A stretch of 64,000 nt of DNA from Tolypothrix bouteillei VB521301 (GCF_000760695.4 NZ_JHEG04000001.1:2375512-2439511); one strand, 5' to 3'. Positions 38,493-47,695 are shown, numbered from the stretch's first letter. Numbers and translations are program-made. Notes: generated by a model from the letters alone, not told the origin.

Positions 38493-40643
38493 ATGAATGT
38501 GAATGAAACTACACATAACGATAATTCTGCTTGGAATCGGCAAGTTTATCAACGCCTAAAACTTGCCCTGAGTATAGGTTTGCGACGACAAATATTTTTG
38601 GCGGTGTGTGATGATTTAAACTTGAGAAATCAAGTGGCTGCACGCTTGCACTCAACTTTGGCTTCTCCTGTGGGTCAAGTGCTGTATCAGCCGTCTTCGA
38701 CTCAGGAATCAAGCACATCAGCTTATCCGCGATTGGTAACTTTACGCTTAAATTTAAGCGATCCCAATCCTATTGCTCAGATCAATCAATGGCTGTCAAG
38801 CTATCCACCGCCTATTGTTGGCACATCTAAAGACACCCCCGGAAGACCTTTACCAGTACCGGCATTTCAAATAGTAGGTGTTGAGCAGCTTACCAGACAA
38901 TCAGTGGCAGTACAGCGTCTATTCTTGCACTACTTGCGTTTGTCTGAACAACAACTGTCAAATTTTGAATCGAGTCTTCTGTTGTGGTTACCGCGCCCTT
39001 GGCTGCATGCTGTCCAGCAATCAGCACCACAATTTTGGCGTTACCGTACTGGGGTGTTTGTATTTGCTGGAGAACCCACGCCTACGAGTCAGAATAAGAG
39101 TTCTCCAGAACGGTTTTCTAGTTCCAAAGATCCCGATTTGGGCGCTCTTGACCAATCTTTTCTAGAAGAATCAGTTCTGAAAGAAGATTACGATTTCCAA
39201 AAACAACTCCCAGTTAATCGCGGACACAAACCGCAGGAACCTTCTGGTGTCAAATCAGAAGTATTGGCTATACCTTTTCAAGATGAACCCACTGATGCCA
39301 GCGATCGCACCGAGCCTCCCAAAGCACAACGGGTCTCTCATATTAGCAAGGAATTAACAGAACTGGTACTGGCAACTCTCAACAGTGCTATTTCAGAAGA
39401 CAATAACCAAAACTCACAAGTCCGAGAAATCTTAGAAGAAATAGAGGAAGCACACGGACAAGCAGGGTCTGGAGTTAAAATAGCAGCAGCTTATCAGCGA
39501 CTGGGGAACTTCTATCGCCTCCAAATCGAGCAAGGACAGTCAACCTTGGAAAATTTGATGGTGGCAATTTTAGCTTACCAAGAAGCCATTACCCATGACG
39601 AAAGCTCATCTCAAGTCCCGGATATTTTAAACGACTTGGGTACTCTTTACTGGATGCTCTACCGCACCCCACCGAATTCAGAAGAGGGACAAGCTTACAT
39701 AGAGCAAGGCATAGAATTTTACCATCTGGCTTTAAAACTGATATCTCCAGAAACACATCCGGATACTTATGCTCGCGTTCAAAATAACTTGGGTACAGCT
39801 TACGGCGATTTAGCTCGTTTTGCCAATCCAGCAGAAAATTGGCAACAAGCAGTTTTAGCTTACAGCGAAGCGCTACAGTTCCGAACAGCAGAAATGGAAC
39901 CCCTAAAATATGCTGCTTGTCAGAATAATTTGGGTACAGCCTACTGGCATTTGGCGCAGTACAACCAACCCGTCGAGCATTTGAAGAAAGCGATCGCAGC
40001 CTACAACTTAGCGCTAACTTACTACAACCCAGAACAAGAACCGCTCAAGTACGGCATGATTCAAAATAACATTGGTACTGCCTATTGGAACATTGCCCAA
40101 TACGAACAGCCACCAGAAAATTTACGTTCAGCCATAGAGGCGTATCGTGAAGCACTGAAGTACCGTACTCCTGCTAACGTTCCCCCTGCTTGTGCGGCTA
40201 CCCAAAATAATCTAGGTACTGCTTATTGGCATTTGGCAAATCAAGCGCAAACACCAAGAGAAGAAAAGCAAAAATTGTTAGAACAGTGCGTTGTTTCGTA
40301 TGAAGAAGCCCTTTCTCTTGCCCACTCTTTAGGCGGTATGTCTTTGAGCTTTGATATATTTGCCACCCATAATAATTTGGGATTAGCCCATTATCAGCTG
40401 GCAACAGATCAGTATTTTAGTTTAGATAAAGCAGAACGTTCCAAACATTTAGAAGCAGGATTAGACAATCATTTACAAGCTTTAAATGGATTAAGCAAAC
40501 AACCTGAAGCTTATCAAACAACCTTTGCATACGTAGTTAAGACTATCAGGGCATTCCATAATGAATTAGGAATACAAGGACAAAATTTAGCCTTATCTAA
40601 AGTTCCCGGTCAGCTATTACCAGAGATTTTGCCAAAGTTGTAA
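38493..40643 (+). CDS. TPR-repeat protein, unknown function
   Basis: ATG 38493 gives 716 residues; a TTG six codons earlier is possible. The N-terminal 190 residues form a conserved cyanobacterial domain (WNRQVYQRLKLALSIGLRRQ, AVCDDLNLRNQVAARL, LLLWLPRPWLHAVQQSAPQF) that looks like a degenerate P-loop or effector domain. A disordered Ser/Glu-rich linker follows. From about 310 to 690 are at least seven TPR units (VQNNLGTAYGDLARF, CQNNLGTAYWHLAQY, IQNNIGTAYWNIAQY, TQNNLGTAYWHLANQ). TPRs mediate protein-protein contacts. No signal peptide. The stop TAA is the first unit of a heptamer repeat element. Confidence 0.8.
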   Translation: MNVNETTHNDNSAWNRQVYQRLKLALSIGLRRQIFLAVCDDLNLRNQVAARLHSTLASPVGQVLYQPSSTQESSTSAYPRLVTLRLNLSDPNPIAQINQWLSSYPPPIVGTSKDTPGRPLPVPAFQIVGVEQLTRQSVAVQRLFLHYLRLSEQQLSNFESSLLLWLPRPWLHAVQQSAPQFWRYRTGVFVFAGEPTPTSQNKSSPERFSSSKDPDLGALDQSFLEESVLKEDYDFQKQLPVNRGHKPQEPSGVKSEVLAIPFQDEPTDASDRTEPPKAQRVSHISKELTELVLATLNSAISEDNNQNSQVREILEEIEEAHGQAGSGVKIAAAYQRLGNFYRLQIEQGQSTLENLMVAILAYQEAITHDESSSQVPDILNDLGTLYWMLYRTPPNSEEGQAYIEQGIEFYHLALKLISPETHPDTYARVQNNLGTAYGDLARFANPAENWQQAVLAYSEALQFRTAEMEPLKYAACQNNLGTAYWHLAQYNQPVEHLKKAIAAYNLALTYYNPEQEPLKYGMIQNNIGTAYWNIAQYEQPPENLRSAIEAYREALKYRTPANVPPACAATQNNLGTAYWHLANQAQTPREEKQKLLEQCVVSYEEALSLAHSLGGMSLSFDIFATHNNLGLAHYQLATDQYFSLDKAERSKHLEAGLDNHLQALNGLSKQPEAYQTTFAYVVKTIRAFHNELGIQGQNLALSKVPGQLLPEILPKL

Positions 40644-40922
40644 TGGCTAATGGCTAATAGCTAATGGCTAATGGCTAATGGCTAATGGCTAATAGCCCTC
40701 CCTTATCTCAGGAGCGGAGACGCTATGTGCTTTGCACGCGCTCCACTATGCCTTTGGGCTATGCCCGTAAGGGCTATACGCCCTTCGGGTATCTCCTTAC
40801 GGAGACGCTACGCGATGCCGAAGGCTATGCCCGCAGGGCTGTACGCCAGTCCCCTACGGCTGGAGACCCGCCTACAGCACTGGACTCACCATTAGCCATT
40901 AGCCATTAGCTATTAGCTTTCA
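40641..40922. repeat. composite STRR element 3 in convergent intergenic region
   Basis: The left arm of TAATGGC/TAATAGC heptamers runs 40641-40697 and the right arm (ATTAGCC, ATTAGCT) 40890-40918. The core in inverse orientation (40841-40892) reads, on the minus strand, ATGGTGAGTCCAGTGCTGTA, GCGGGTCTCC, GGGGACTGGCGTAC. The middle also holds TATCTCCTTACGGAGACGCT, shared with 16405-16565. The stops of both convergent genes lie in the arms. Confidence 0.85.
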
Positions 40923-41776
40923 GAATTAATCGCTGAAAATAGCGAAGAGTAATCCGCATGAGAAAACGACATTTTCATTGCCCTTTCTATAATTTCCCGC
41001 ACACCTTCAAGACTGGCAACATTTAAGCCTACAGATTTTGCCTCGGAAATAAAAAGCTCTGTATCCTTCATCAAATGTTTTGTGGGAAAATTTGGATTGT
41101 CATAGTTTCCCTCTAGCATTCGTTGCAATTTTTTATCAAATGTAGGTGCATAAAGGGCGCTTTCGCGGACAATTTCCATAAACAAATCGACGTTTACACC
41201 TTGTCTTTGAACAAAACCAAGGCTAAGAGCAAAAGCGGTTGTTAGAGAAGCAATTAATTGGTTAAGTGCTAATTTTAGCGCAGCCGCGCTCCCTACAGAA
41301 CCAACAAGTACCGGTTCCGGACCAAAGCTTTTTAAGAGATCTAAATGGCGATTGTATTGTTCTTGAAGTGCGCCTACCATAACGATGAGTTTGCCGGCTT
41401 TTGCTTCTGGAATACTACCAAGAACGGGTGCTTCTATATATTCGCCACCTGCAGCCACAACTGCATCTCTAATTTCTCTACTTTCTGCGGGAGTAATTGT
41501 TCCCATCTGGATAACACTGCGTCCTGCTACGGTTCGCCAAGACCTATCTGAAAGCAAAACACTGTATATAGCTGCAGCGTTACTTAGCATCAAAATGATA
41601 CTATCAGCAGAATTGATTGCTTGATAGGAGTGCGTTACAACTTGAGCACCTGCTGTCTGGAGTGGTTCTAACTTTTCTGGGGTACGGTTATAGGCAATTA
41701 CCTGTATTCCTCTTTCTAGAAGCTTTTGAGCCATGGGGAGTCCCATCAATCCAGTCCCCAGAAATGCTACCTTCAT
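40913..41776 (-). CDS. beta-hydroxyacid dehydrogenase (3-hydroxyisobutyrate dehydrogenase / glyoxylate-succinate semialdehyde reductase family)
   Basis: A 287-residue NAD(P)-dependent enzyme. The N-terminal Rossmann domain has MKVAFLGTGLMGLPMAQKLL and NRTPEKLEPL. The substrate block is VLGSIPEAKAGKLIVMVG, and the catalytic-Lys segment SAAALKLALNQLIA fits the GxxGxGxxxKxxxN family motif in a variant form. Members reduce small semialdehydes or beta-hydroxy acids; the glyoxylate/succinate-semialdehyde reductase type is likely in cyanobacteria, but the substrate is not fixed by sequence. The stop codon is repeat-derived. Confidence 0.85.
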   Translation of the reverse strand: MKVAFLGTGLMGLPMAQKLLERGIQVIAYNRTPEKLEPLQTAGAQVVTHSYQAINSADSIILMLSNAAAIYSVLLSDRSWRTVAGRSVIQMGTITPAESREIRDAVVAAGGEYIEAPVLGSIPEAKAGKLIVMVGALQEQYNRHLDLLKSFGPEPVLVGSVGSAAALKLALNQLIASLTTAFALSLGFVQRQGVNVDLFMEIVRESALYAPTFDKKLQRMLEGNYDNPNFPTKHLMKDTELFISEAKSVGLNVASLEGVREIIERAMKMSFSHADYSSLFSAINSES

Positions 41777-41825
41777 TTTTCACCGTCCGTTATCAGTTTG
41801 TTTAGATTAAATAAGAATAATTGAA

Positions 41826-41876
41826 TGGTTAGTGGTTAGTGGAAAACAACTAACCACTAACAATTACCAACTAACC
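41826..41876. repeat. inverted heptamer-type repeat
   Basis: GGTTAGTGGTTAGTGG (41827-41842) faces TAACCACTAAC (41851-41861), separated by a short A-rich loop; related units overlap the stop of the small gene at 41871. Same family as 2293-2384. Confidence 0.7.
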
Positions 41877-41966
41877 CCCTGCTGCAAATGTCACCATAAT
41901 CATGACTGAAAGCAAAATACCTGGGGTTAACAGTACAACTAACATTAATAAATCGTGGGGAGACAT
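41871..41966 (-). CDS. 31-residue single-helix membrane protein, family not recognised
   Basis: The minus strand encodes MSPHDLLMLVVLLTPGILLS then VMIMVTFAAGG. A near-perfect ribosome-binding site AGGAGGG lies 7 nt before the ATG (41974-41980 on the plus strand). The sequence is one transmembrane helix with short polar ends, like the small subunits of photosystems, cytochrome b6f or NDH-1. It does not match PsaM, PsaI, PsbM, PsbX, PetN, PetL or Psb30 as I know them. It stands alone between the dehydrogenase and methyltransferase genes on the same strand. Confidence 0.7.
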   Translation of the reverse strand: MSPHDLLMLVVLLTPGILLSVMIMVTFAAGG

Positions 41967-42057
41967 AAATATTACCCTCCTAATGTTTTCTGTTTTTACG
42001 CAATCACTGCTATGTTAGACCAAGTATCTCCACGACAGTGTTAATACAGTGGAATCT

Positions 42058-43263
42058 TCAGATTTGCATTCCCTCTGGTACGGTAAATCCTGTCAACGGC
42101 TGTGCGGCTTGTGCTTCAGTCAATCCTTTGCTTTGAACTAAAACACCAAAGCCACCCAATCCTAACGGATCTATGAGTTGATGGAGTGCATCTCTACGCT
42201 GTAGCAATTGTGACATTGGTAGTTTTGTATAGGAAAGATTCGCAATTCGTTCTCCCAATCCCAATGCCATTAAAAATAATGCTTGTTCTCTAAAACCAAT
42301 GTTATCGAGTCCGCACTGTTCGCCCCACCTTTCCAAAGCAGTAAAATCAATGTGCGATGTGATATCTTGTTGCCCAATATTGATATACGGATTGTTGTGG
42401 CGGTGATGTTGATAATAACACTGTAGCGTTCCTTGCGATCGCCTTGGGTTGTAATAACGGTGAGCCGGATACCCATAGTCAATTGTTAAGACATATCCGT
42501 GCTGCAAGCAACCCGCGACTGCACTCAGCCAATCTAAAGCAGCTAAGTTCACTTCACTGCGATACTCATCTGGATAACCATTTTTGATATTTATACCGAC
42601 CAATTCAAAATACTCCACCAGTTGCTGAGTTGAAGGAGTATCTGCGACTTCTACAAAGGGGAGTGGGGGTGAGGGGTTGGGGGAAGTCGAAGCAGAGAAA
42701 TGAGGAGTCGTAACATACACTTCTAACAATTGTCCCTGTTCCAAAACAAACTGATGAACTGGGAAAGCATCTACCAACTCGTTAGAAAAGAAACAGCCAG
42801 AGATAGAGTTGTTGGGTATATCTTCTAGATTGCACCAACGTACAGAAAATTCTTGCAGGCGTTGTTGTTGTTGTTGTTGCTTGAGGGTTGGAGACTTCTC
42901 AACGATGATATAATCCAGTGCTTTTAAAAAATCTGGATATTCCTGCTGAATGTACTTCAAAATATCTACAGCTAGAAGTCCTTGACCCGCACCCATTTCT
43001 ACTAAAGAAAATGGTACTGGTCGCTGTAATATTTCCCACATTTGCACAAATTGAATGGCAAGCAGTTCGCCAAAATCAGCCCCAAGGTGAACGTTCGTGA
43101 AAAAATCGCCTTCTTTTCCAATATCGATCGCCTTGTTCGTATAGTAACCATGGGTGGGGTGATACAGCGCTAAGTCCATATACTCAGCGAAGGTTATGCG
43201 GTTTTGAGGACTTGTCGCAATTTTGTGTGCGATCGCATCACATAAAGCAGTATTAGAATGCAT
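42058..43263 (-). CDS. SAM-dependent methyltransferase, MidA/NDUFAF7 family
   Basis: A 401-residue protein of the DUF185 family: ITFAEYMDLALYHPTHGYYT, GDFFTNVHLGADFGELLAIQ, the SAM-binding loop VEMGAGQGLLAVDIL, and FFSNELVDAFPVHQF. Human NDUFAF7 methylates an arginine of the complex I subunit NDUFS2, the homologue of NdhH. The ndhH gene is 2 kb away here, which may be coincidence; a role on cyanobacterial NDH-1 is inference. A Gln run (KQQQQQQRL) and a Pro/Ser insert (ASTSPNPSPPLPF) are low-complexity additions. Confidence 0.85.
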   Translation of the reverse strand: MHSNTALCDAIAHKIATSPQNRITFAEYMDLALYHPTHGYYTNKAIDIGKEGDFFTNVHLGADFGELLAIQFVQMWEILQRPVPFSLVEMGAGQGLLAVDILKYIQQEYPDFLKALDYIIVEKSPTLKQQQQQQRLQEFSVRWCNLEDIPNNSISGCFFSNELVDAFPVHQFVLEQGQLLEVYVTTPHFSASTSPNPSPPLPFVEVADTPSTQQLVEYFELVGINIKNGYPDEYRSEVNLAALDWLSAVAGCLQHGYVLTIDYGYPAHRYYNPRRSQGTLQCYYQHHRHNNPYINIGQQDITSHIDFTALERWGEQCGLDNIGFREQALFLMALGLGERIANLSYTKLPMSQLLQRRDALHQLIDPLGLGGFGVLVQSKGLTEAQAAQPLTGFTVPEGMQI

Positions 43264-43337
43264 AGAATAATAAAATCATGTTTAATTACAGTCACTTTCA
43301 GTTGAAATTATCATAGATTTGTGCTGATGAATCACCC

Positions 43338-43763
43338 ATGTTTCAAATAAATAGTTGGCTCATTTATACTTTACTTGCACTTTTCTTATACGGTTTGTGG
43401 GGGTTTTTTAGTAAGTTAGCCACTAACTACATCGACCCAAAGAGCGCTCTCCTAAATGAAGTTTTAGGTGCTCTTATGGTCAGTTTAGTATTGTTTAGCA
43501 ATAATGGCTTCAGAGTCAGGGTAGATCGTCTAGGTATTTTTTATGCTGTTTTAGTAGGTGTTTCTGGAACATTGGCAACATTTCTTTTCTTTATTGCTAT
43601 TACTAAAGGAGCAAGTTCTATTATTTTACCTCTAACTTCGTTATATCCTCTAGTCACGATCCTCCTGTCGGTTTTTATTCTGAAAGAATCTCTGTCTTTA
43701 AAACAGAGTCTTGGTATTTTACTAGCTTTAGTTGCGATCGTACTGTGTTCTATGACAGATTAA
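43338..43763 (+). CDS. EamA/DMT-family transporter, single-repeat type
   Basis: A 141-residue membrane protein with about five hydrophobic segments, equal to one EamA repeat: LIYTLLALFLYGLWGFFSKL, GIFYAVLVGVSGTLATFLFF, SSIILPLTSLYPLVTILLSV, LGILLALVAIVLCS. Full-length EamA transporters have two repeats, so this one should work as a dimer, like small multidrug-type exporters. The substrate cannot be predicted. It is divergent from the methyltransferase gene, with about 75 bp between the starts. Confidence 0.85.
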   Translation: MFQINSWLIYTLLALFLYGLWGFFSKLATNYIDPKSALLNEVLGALMVSLVLFSNNGFRVRVDRLGIFYAVLVGVSGTLATFLFFIAITKGASSIILPLTSLYPLVTILLSVFILKESLSLKQSLGILLALVAIVLCSMTD

Positions 43764-44081
43764 GGGTGTAGCCTGAAGGATATAGCAATCCTATTTGAGA
43801 GCAAAACAAGGAAGACAAGAAAGACAAGAAAGAGGTGTTTGTAAATCATTTACGACTGCCATAAACAAAATTTTATTGAGTTGTAATAATCAACCTCTTG
43901 CATAAATAATATTTTTTTGCAAGCAAAGCCGCAAAGAAAAGCAGACAAAACTTGACTTTGAGAAGAGGGATATTCTAAGTATAGACAACAAAATTATACT
44001 TATGTAAGAATTAGGGAAGCATTGATCCAAAGTCAGAGTGTGTCTGGCAAAAAGTGAGATGAAGCAAAAAAGTCAGAAGAT
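43764..44081. other. intergenic spacer
   Basis: 318 bp, A-rich on the plus strand, with short AAGACAAGAAAG repeats near 43810. No gene, tRNA or clear terminator seen. Confidence 0.4.
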
Positions 44082-44381
44082 ATGACACGCTACAAGATAG
44101 AGATTTCAAGTGAAGCAGAGGAAGATTTAAAGTTTTTTAAAGCCAGCGATCGCAAAGCCATTTTGGAGTACATCATTCTTCACCTTTCTGACGAGCCATT
44201 AACTGAGACCCGCAAGAAAAAGAAGCTTCGAGAGAATCCAGTTGCACCTTGGGAGTTGAAATTCAAGAGTTTTAGAATTTTCTATAATGTAGAAGCAGAA
44301 GTAGTCACTGTTATTGTGGTTGCAGTTGGCAAAAAGGAACACAATGTTCTTTATATTCGAGGGGTAGAGGTCAAGCTATGA
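44082..44381 (+). CDS. RelE/ParE-family toxin
   Basis: A 99-residue RelE/ParE-fold protein: YKIEISSEAEEDLKFFKASD, LREKKKLRENP-like basic helix (KKKKLRENPVAPWELKFKSF), RIFYNVEAEVVTVIVVAVG and C-terminal EHNVLYIRG. Many members are ribosome-dependent mRNases (RelE), some are gyrase poisons (ParE). It overlaps the downstream gene by 4 bp (ATGA at 44378-44381). The toxin-first order is like HigBA. Its target cannot be read from sequence. Confidence 0.85.
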   Translation: MTRYKIEISSEAEEDLKFFKASDRKAILEYIILHLSDEPLTETRKKKKLRENPVAPWELKFKSFRIFYNVEAEVVTVIVVAVGKKEHNVLYIRGVEVKL

Positions 44382-44674
44382 AACAAATTAATTTAGAACA
44401 AATGGAGACTATTAGTTTATCGGAGTTACTGAAGTTTGCCCAAGCTGAATCGGTTGTGCTTGTCTCCTCGGATGGAGAAACATTTATTCTTAAACGGTTA
44501 TCAGAAGAAGATAAAGATGATGTAGAGTTTGCAATTGAAGTGGAAGCACTGCGTAAAAGCAAATCTTTTCAGGAGTTTTTAGATGAGCGTTTGAACTATA
44601 AGACAACAAAATCCATTGAAGAAATTCTAGCAGATGTAGAAGCTGACATTGCTGCCAATACTCCATCTGAATGA
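44378..44674 (+). CDS. antitoxin of RelE/ParE-type pair
   Basis: A 98-residue acidic protein: LEQMETISLSELLKFAQAES, VVLVSSDGETFILKRLSEED, then a helical C-terminal half (KSFQEFLDERL, SIEEILADVEADIAANTPSE). The N-terminal half resembles Phd/prevent-host-death-like or small beta antitoxins, and the helical tail would wrap the toxin. Assignment rests mainly on the 4-bp overlap with the toxin gene, size and charge. It probably represses its own operon. Confidence 0.75.
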   Translation: MKQINLEQMETISLSELLKFAQAESVVLVSSDGETFILKRLSEEDKDDVEFAIEVEALRKSKSFQEFLDERLNYKTTKSIEEILADVEADIAANTPSE

Positions 44675-44782
44675 GATATCGCGTTTGGAAAAACACTTAT
44701 ACTACATTTGTATTTGGTGTGTATGCGCTAAAGTGCAACTACAAATCAAAGGAAAGTCAACCGAAAATTGGGCAGAAAAAGT

Positions 44783-45244
44783 ATGCGTAAAAATTCTTGG
44801 CGCGTTTTAGTATTGGTAATACTTTCTGCATTGCTTGTTGGATGTCTTAACTTTGGTAATAACTACAGTCATGAAGATGGGCAAAAGCCTCCTTTAAAAG
44901 AAATAGGAAATTGGTTGGGTTTACCCCTACCTAATAACTATTCGTATTTAAAGTATAAAATTATTGCTGATGCTCCCGATAAAAACGTTGAAATTGCTGT
45001 AAAGGTTCCAGAAGATTTTTTTAAAAATTTAATTAAGAGTCAAAATTTAGCAAATTATGACCGAGTTAAAGATAAGCTAGCTTACGATTTAAAACCAAGA
45101 GAGTTCTTAAATGATGAAACTTCTAATTCTATCCTCAAGAAACCTCAGCCCAATACAACAATATGGATAACGACAAATCAATTTTATCCTAAATATCTCT
45201 GGTATCAAAATTCAACATTATATCTTCTCTATTCTTCAAGATAG
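44783..45244 (+). CDS. putative lipoprotein, unknown function
   Basis: ATG 44783 gives 153 residues; the longer frame uses TTG. The N-terminus MRKNSWRVLVLVILSALLVG C has a lipobox, so the mature protein should start at Cys21 with a lipid anchor. The rest is a small domain with LKEIGNWLGLPLPNNYSYLK, EIAVKVPEDFF and PNTTIWITTNQFYPKYLWYQ. No family is recognised. It is followed immediately by a strong bidirectional terminator. Confidence 0.65.
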   Translation: MRKNSWRVLVLVILSALLVGCLNFGNNYSHEDGQKPPLKEIGNWLGLPLPNNYSYLKYKIIADAPDKNVEIAVKVPEDFFKNLIKSQNLANYDRVKDKLAYDLKPREFLNDETSNSILKKPQPNTTIWITTNQFYPKYLWYQNSTLYLLYSSR

Positions 45245-45245
45245 C

Positions 45246-45278
45246 AAAAACCCGATTCCTAAAAGAAACCGGGTTTTT
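45246..45278. terminator. bidirectional Rho-independent terminator
   Basis: AAAAACCCG and CGGGTTTTT form a stem with extra pairing GATTC/GAAAC, loop CTAAAA, and T-runs on both strands. It ends the lipoprotein gene (+) and ndhH (-). Confidence 0.85.
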
Positions 45279-45299
45279 CCAAGATGGTATTGAAATATC

Positions 45300-46484
45300 T
45301 TAGCGGTCTACAGATCCCATAATGATATCAATACTACCGAGAATGACGACAACGTCTGCTACTTTCATACCTCTTAACAAATGAGGTAGAATTTGCAGGT
45401 TGTTAAAATCAGCAGCGCGAATTTTCCAGCGCCATGGGAAGACGTTATCATCTCCAATCAGGTAAATTCCCAATTCACCTTTACCACTTTCGACACGGCT
45501 GTAAATTTCGCCTTTGGGAATTTTAAAAGTAGGGGCGATTTTCTTACTAATGTATTGATAATCAAAGCCATCCCACTCTGATTTTTTACCGGCTGCCAAG
45601 CGTTTGGCTTCTAGGTTCTCGTAGGGACCCCCAGGAAGCCCTTTAATAGCTTGCCTGAGAATTTTGACGGATTCGCGCATTTCTCGCATCCGTACCATGT
45701 AACGGGCTAAACAATCACCTGCTGTTTCCCACTGTACGTCCCAGTCAAAATCGTCGTAACACTCGTAGTGGTCAACTTTCCGCAAGTCCCACTTCACCCC
45801 AGAAGCGCGTAACATGGGACCGGAAAGTCCCCAGTTGATTGCTTCTTCACGAGTAATAGTGCCAATACCCTCAACGCGACGGCGGAAAATGGGGTTGTTG
45901 GTTACCAATCGCTCGTACTCATCAATTTTGGGTGTGAAGTAGTCGCAGAAGTCCAAGCACTTGTCTACCCAACCGTAAGGTAAATCTACAGCTACGCCAC
46001 CAATCCGGAAGTAGTTGTTGTTGACCATGCGGTAGCCAGTAGCAGCTTCCCACAAGTCGTAAATCAATTCCCGTTCGCGGAATTGATAGAAGAAGGGAGT
46101 TTGAGCACCTACGTCAGCAAGGAAGGGACCGAACCACAGCAAGTGATTGGCAATGCGGTTCAACTCTAGCATGATAACGCGGATGTAACTAGCACGTTTG
46201 GGAACGGGAATATCTGCCAGTTTTTCTGGGGCGTTCACAGTAACGGCTTCATTAAACATTCCTGCGGCGTAGTCCCACCGACTGACATAGGGGACGTACA
46301 TAATATTGGTGCGGTTCTCCGCAATTTTTTCCATTCCCCGGTGCAAGTAGCCAATGACTGGTTCGCAATCAACGACATCCTCGCCATCTAGAGTCACAAT
46401 CAGTCGTAGTACCCCATGCATTGAGGGGTGGTGGGGACCCATGTTTAGCACCATTGGTTCGGTGCGGGTTTCGATTCTTGGCAT
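45300..46484 (-). CDS. ndhH: NAD(P)H-quinone oxidoreductase subunit H (NDH-1)
   Basis: 394 residues, the normal cyanobacterial NdhH length. Seen are [66 protein letters not shown] ([20 protein letters not shown]) and the C-terminal [12 protein letters not shown]. NdhH is part of the soluble arm of thylakoid NDH-1 near the plastoquinone site, used in respiration, cyclic electron flow and CO2 uptake. It stands alone on the minus strand and ends at a strong terminator. Confidence 0.98.
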   Translation of the reverse strand: MPRIETRTEPMVLNMGPHHPSMHGVLRLIVTLDGEDVVDCEPVIGYLHRGMEKIAENRTNIMYVPYVSRWDYAAGMFNEAVTVNAPEKLADIPVPKRASYIRVIMLELNRIANHLLWFGPFLADVGAQTPFFYQFRERELIYDLWEAATGYRMVNNNYFRIGGVAVDLPYGWVDKCLDFCDYFTPKIDEYERLVTNNPIFRRRVEGIGTITREEAINWGLSGPMLRASGVKWDLRKVDHYECYDDFDWDVQWETAGDCLARYMVRMREMRESVKILRQAIKGLPGGPYENLEAKRLAAGKKSEWDGFDYQYISKKIAPTFKIPKGEIYSRVESGKGELGIYLIGDDNVFPWRWKIRAADFNNLQILPHLLRGMKVADVVVILGSIDIIMGSVDR

Positions 46485-46780
46485 AGATTTGGTGTGTTCT
46501 CCGGTCTTGGAAAAATTTTAAAGAGAATCCCGAGCAAAGATTTTAGCCTTTAGGGCGGGACTCAGAACTTCAGTTGAGCACTCCACAAAGCTCGGTAGTT
46601 GGGGAGAGGGTGGCAGTAGGGGTTTTTACTTGATGTTTTATTTTGTTGCACTTCTTCATTAATTATATAAAGATGAGGCGAAAGGACAGATCGTTGCAGG
46701 AATTTCTTTATCCCTAATGTTGTGAATTCGCAGCATAGATAAAAGCAATCCTAATCTATCAATAAAGGTAAGATGTTATT
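46485..46780. promoter_or_regulatory. divergent promoter region ndhH / rsmH
   Basis: About 300 bp between divergent starts. Both promoters must lie here, but no boxes can be called. Near rsmH, AAAGGTAAGATG precedes the start. Confidence 0.4.
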
Positions 46781-47689
46781 ATGAAAGATTATGAGCTTCC
46801 ACTTGATATTGAAGAAGTTGCATTCTCACACATTCCCGTCCTGAGTCGGGAAGTGGTTGAGGGTTTAGCTGTGCTTCCCAACGGTCACTACTTGGATGCG
46901 ACTGTTGGCGGTGGAGGTCACAGTCGGCTGATTTTGGAATCTGCTCCTGATGTAAGATTAACAGCTGTTGACCAAGATGAAGATGCTCTGGCTGCGGCGA
47001 AAAAGGAATTAGCAGTATTTGAAAAAAGAGTGCAATTTATACACGGTAACTTTGCTGTCTGCGAATTTCCTCAAAACACTTTTAATGGTATACTCGCTGA
47101 CCTAGGTGTTAGTTCTCACCATTTGGATACTCCAGAACGCGGTTTTAGTTTTCGTCGCGAGGCGCGTTTGGATATGCGAATGGATAGGAGACAATCTTTA
47201 ACGGCGGCTGATGTTATCAATGATTGGGATGAAGTTGAATTAGCCAATATTTTCTTTAAGTATGGAGAGGAACGTCTATCGCGACGTATTGCCAGACGGA
47301 TTGTTGAAAAACGACCATTTCAAACAACGACAGAATTAGCAACGGCGATCGCATCTTCTGTACCTGCTAAATACCGACATGGTAGAATTCATCCTGCGAC
47401 CCGTGTTTTTCAAGCTTTGCGAATTGCTGTCAATGATGAGTTAAAAGTTTTAGAGACTTTCATAACAAAAGCACCAAACGCTCTTGTCCCTGGTGGTAGA
47501 ATCGCGATTATTAGTTTTCACAGTTTGGAAGACCGGATAGTGAAGCACGGTTTGAGAGATTCTCCTTTGTTGAATGTATTAACTAAGAAACCCATAACAG
47601 CACAAGAGGAGGAAATTACCAACAACCCCCGCGCTCGTTCTGCAAAATTGAGAATAGCAGAACGGAAGAGATTAGCGACCCTATATTAA
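46781..47689 (+). CDS. rsmH: 16S rRNA (cytosine(1402)-N(4))-methyltransferase
   Basis: A 302-residue RsmH (MraW): [23 protein letters not shown] loop [48 protein letters not shown], and C-terminal [18 protein letters not shown]. It methylates C1402 in the decoding centre. In most bacteria it sits in the division and cell-wall cluster, whereas here it is alone beside ndhH, a neighbour arrangement I recall from other cyanobacteria. Confidence 0.96.
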   Translation: MKDYELPLDIEEVAFSHIPVLSREVVEGLAVLPNGHYLDATVGGGGHSRLILESAPDVRLTAVDQDEDALAAAKKELAVFEKRVQFIHGNFAVCEFPQNTFNGILADLGVSSHHLDTPERGFSFRREARLDMRMDRRQSLTAADVINDWDEVELANIFFKYGEERLSRRIARRIVEKRPFQTTTELATAIASSVPAKYRHGRIHPATRVFQALRIAVNDELKVLETFITKAPNALVPGGRIAIISFHSLEDRIVKHGLRDSPLLNVLTKKPITAQEEEITNNPRARSAKLRIAERKRLATLY

Positions 47690-47695
47690 AATATC

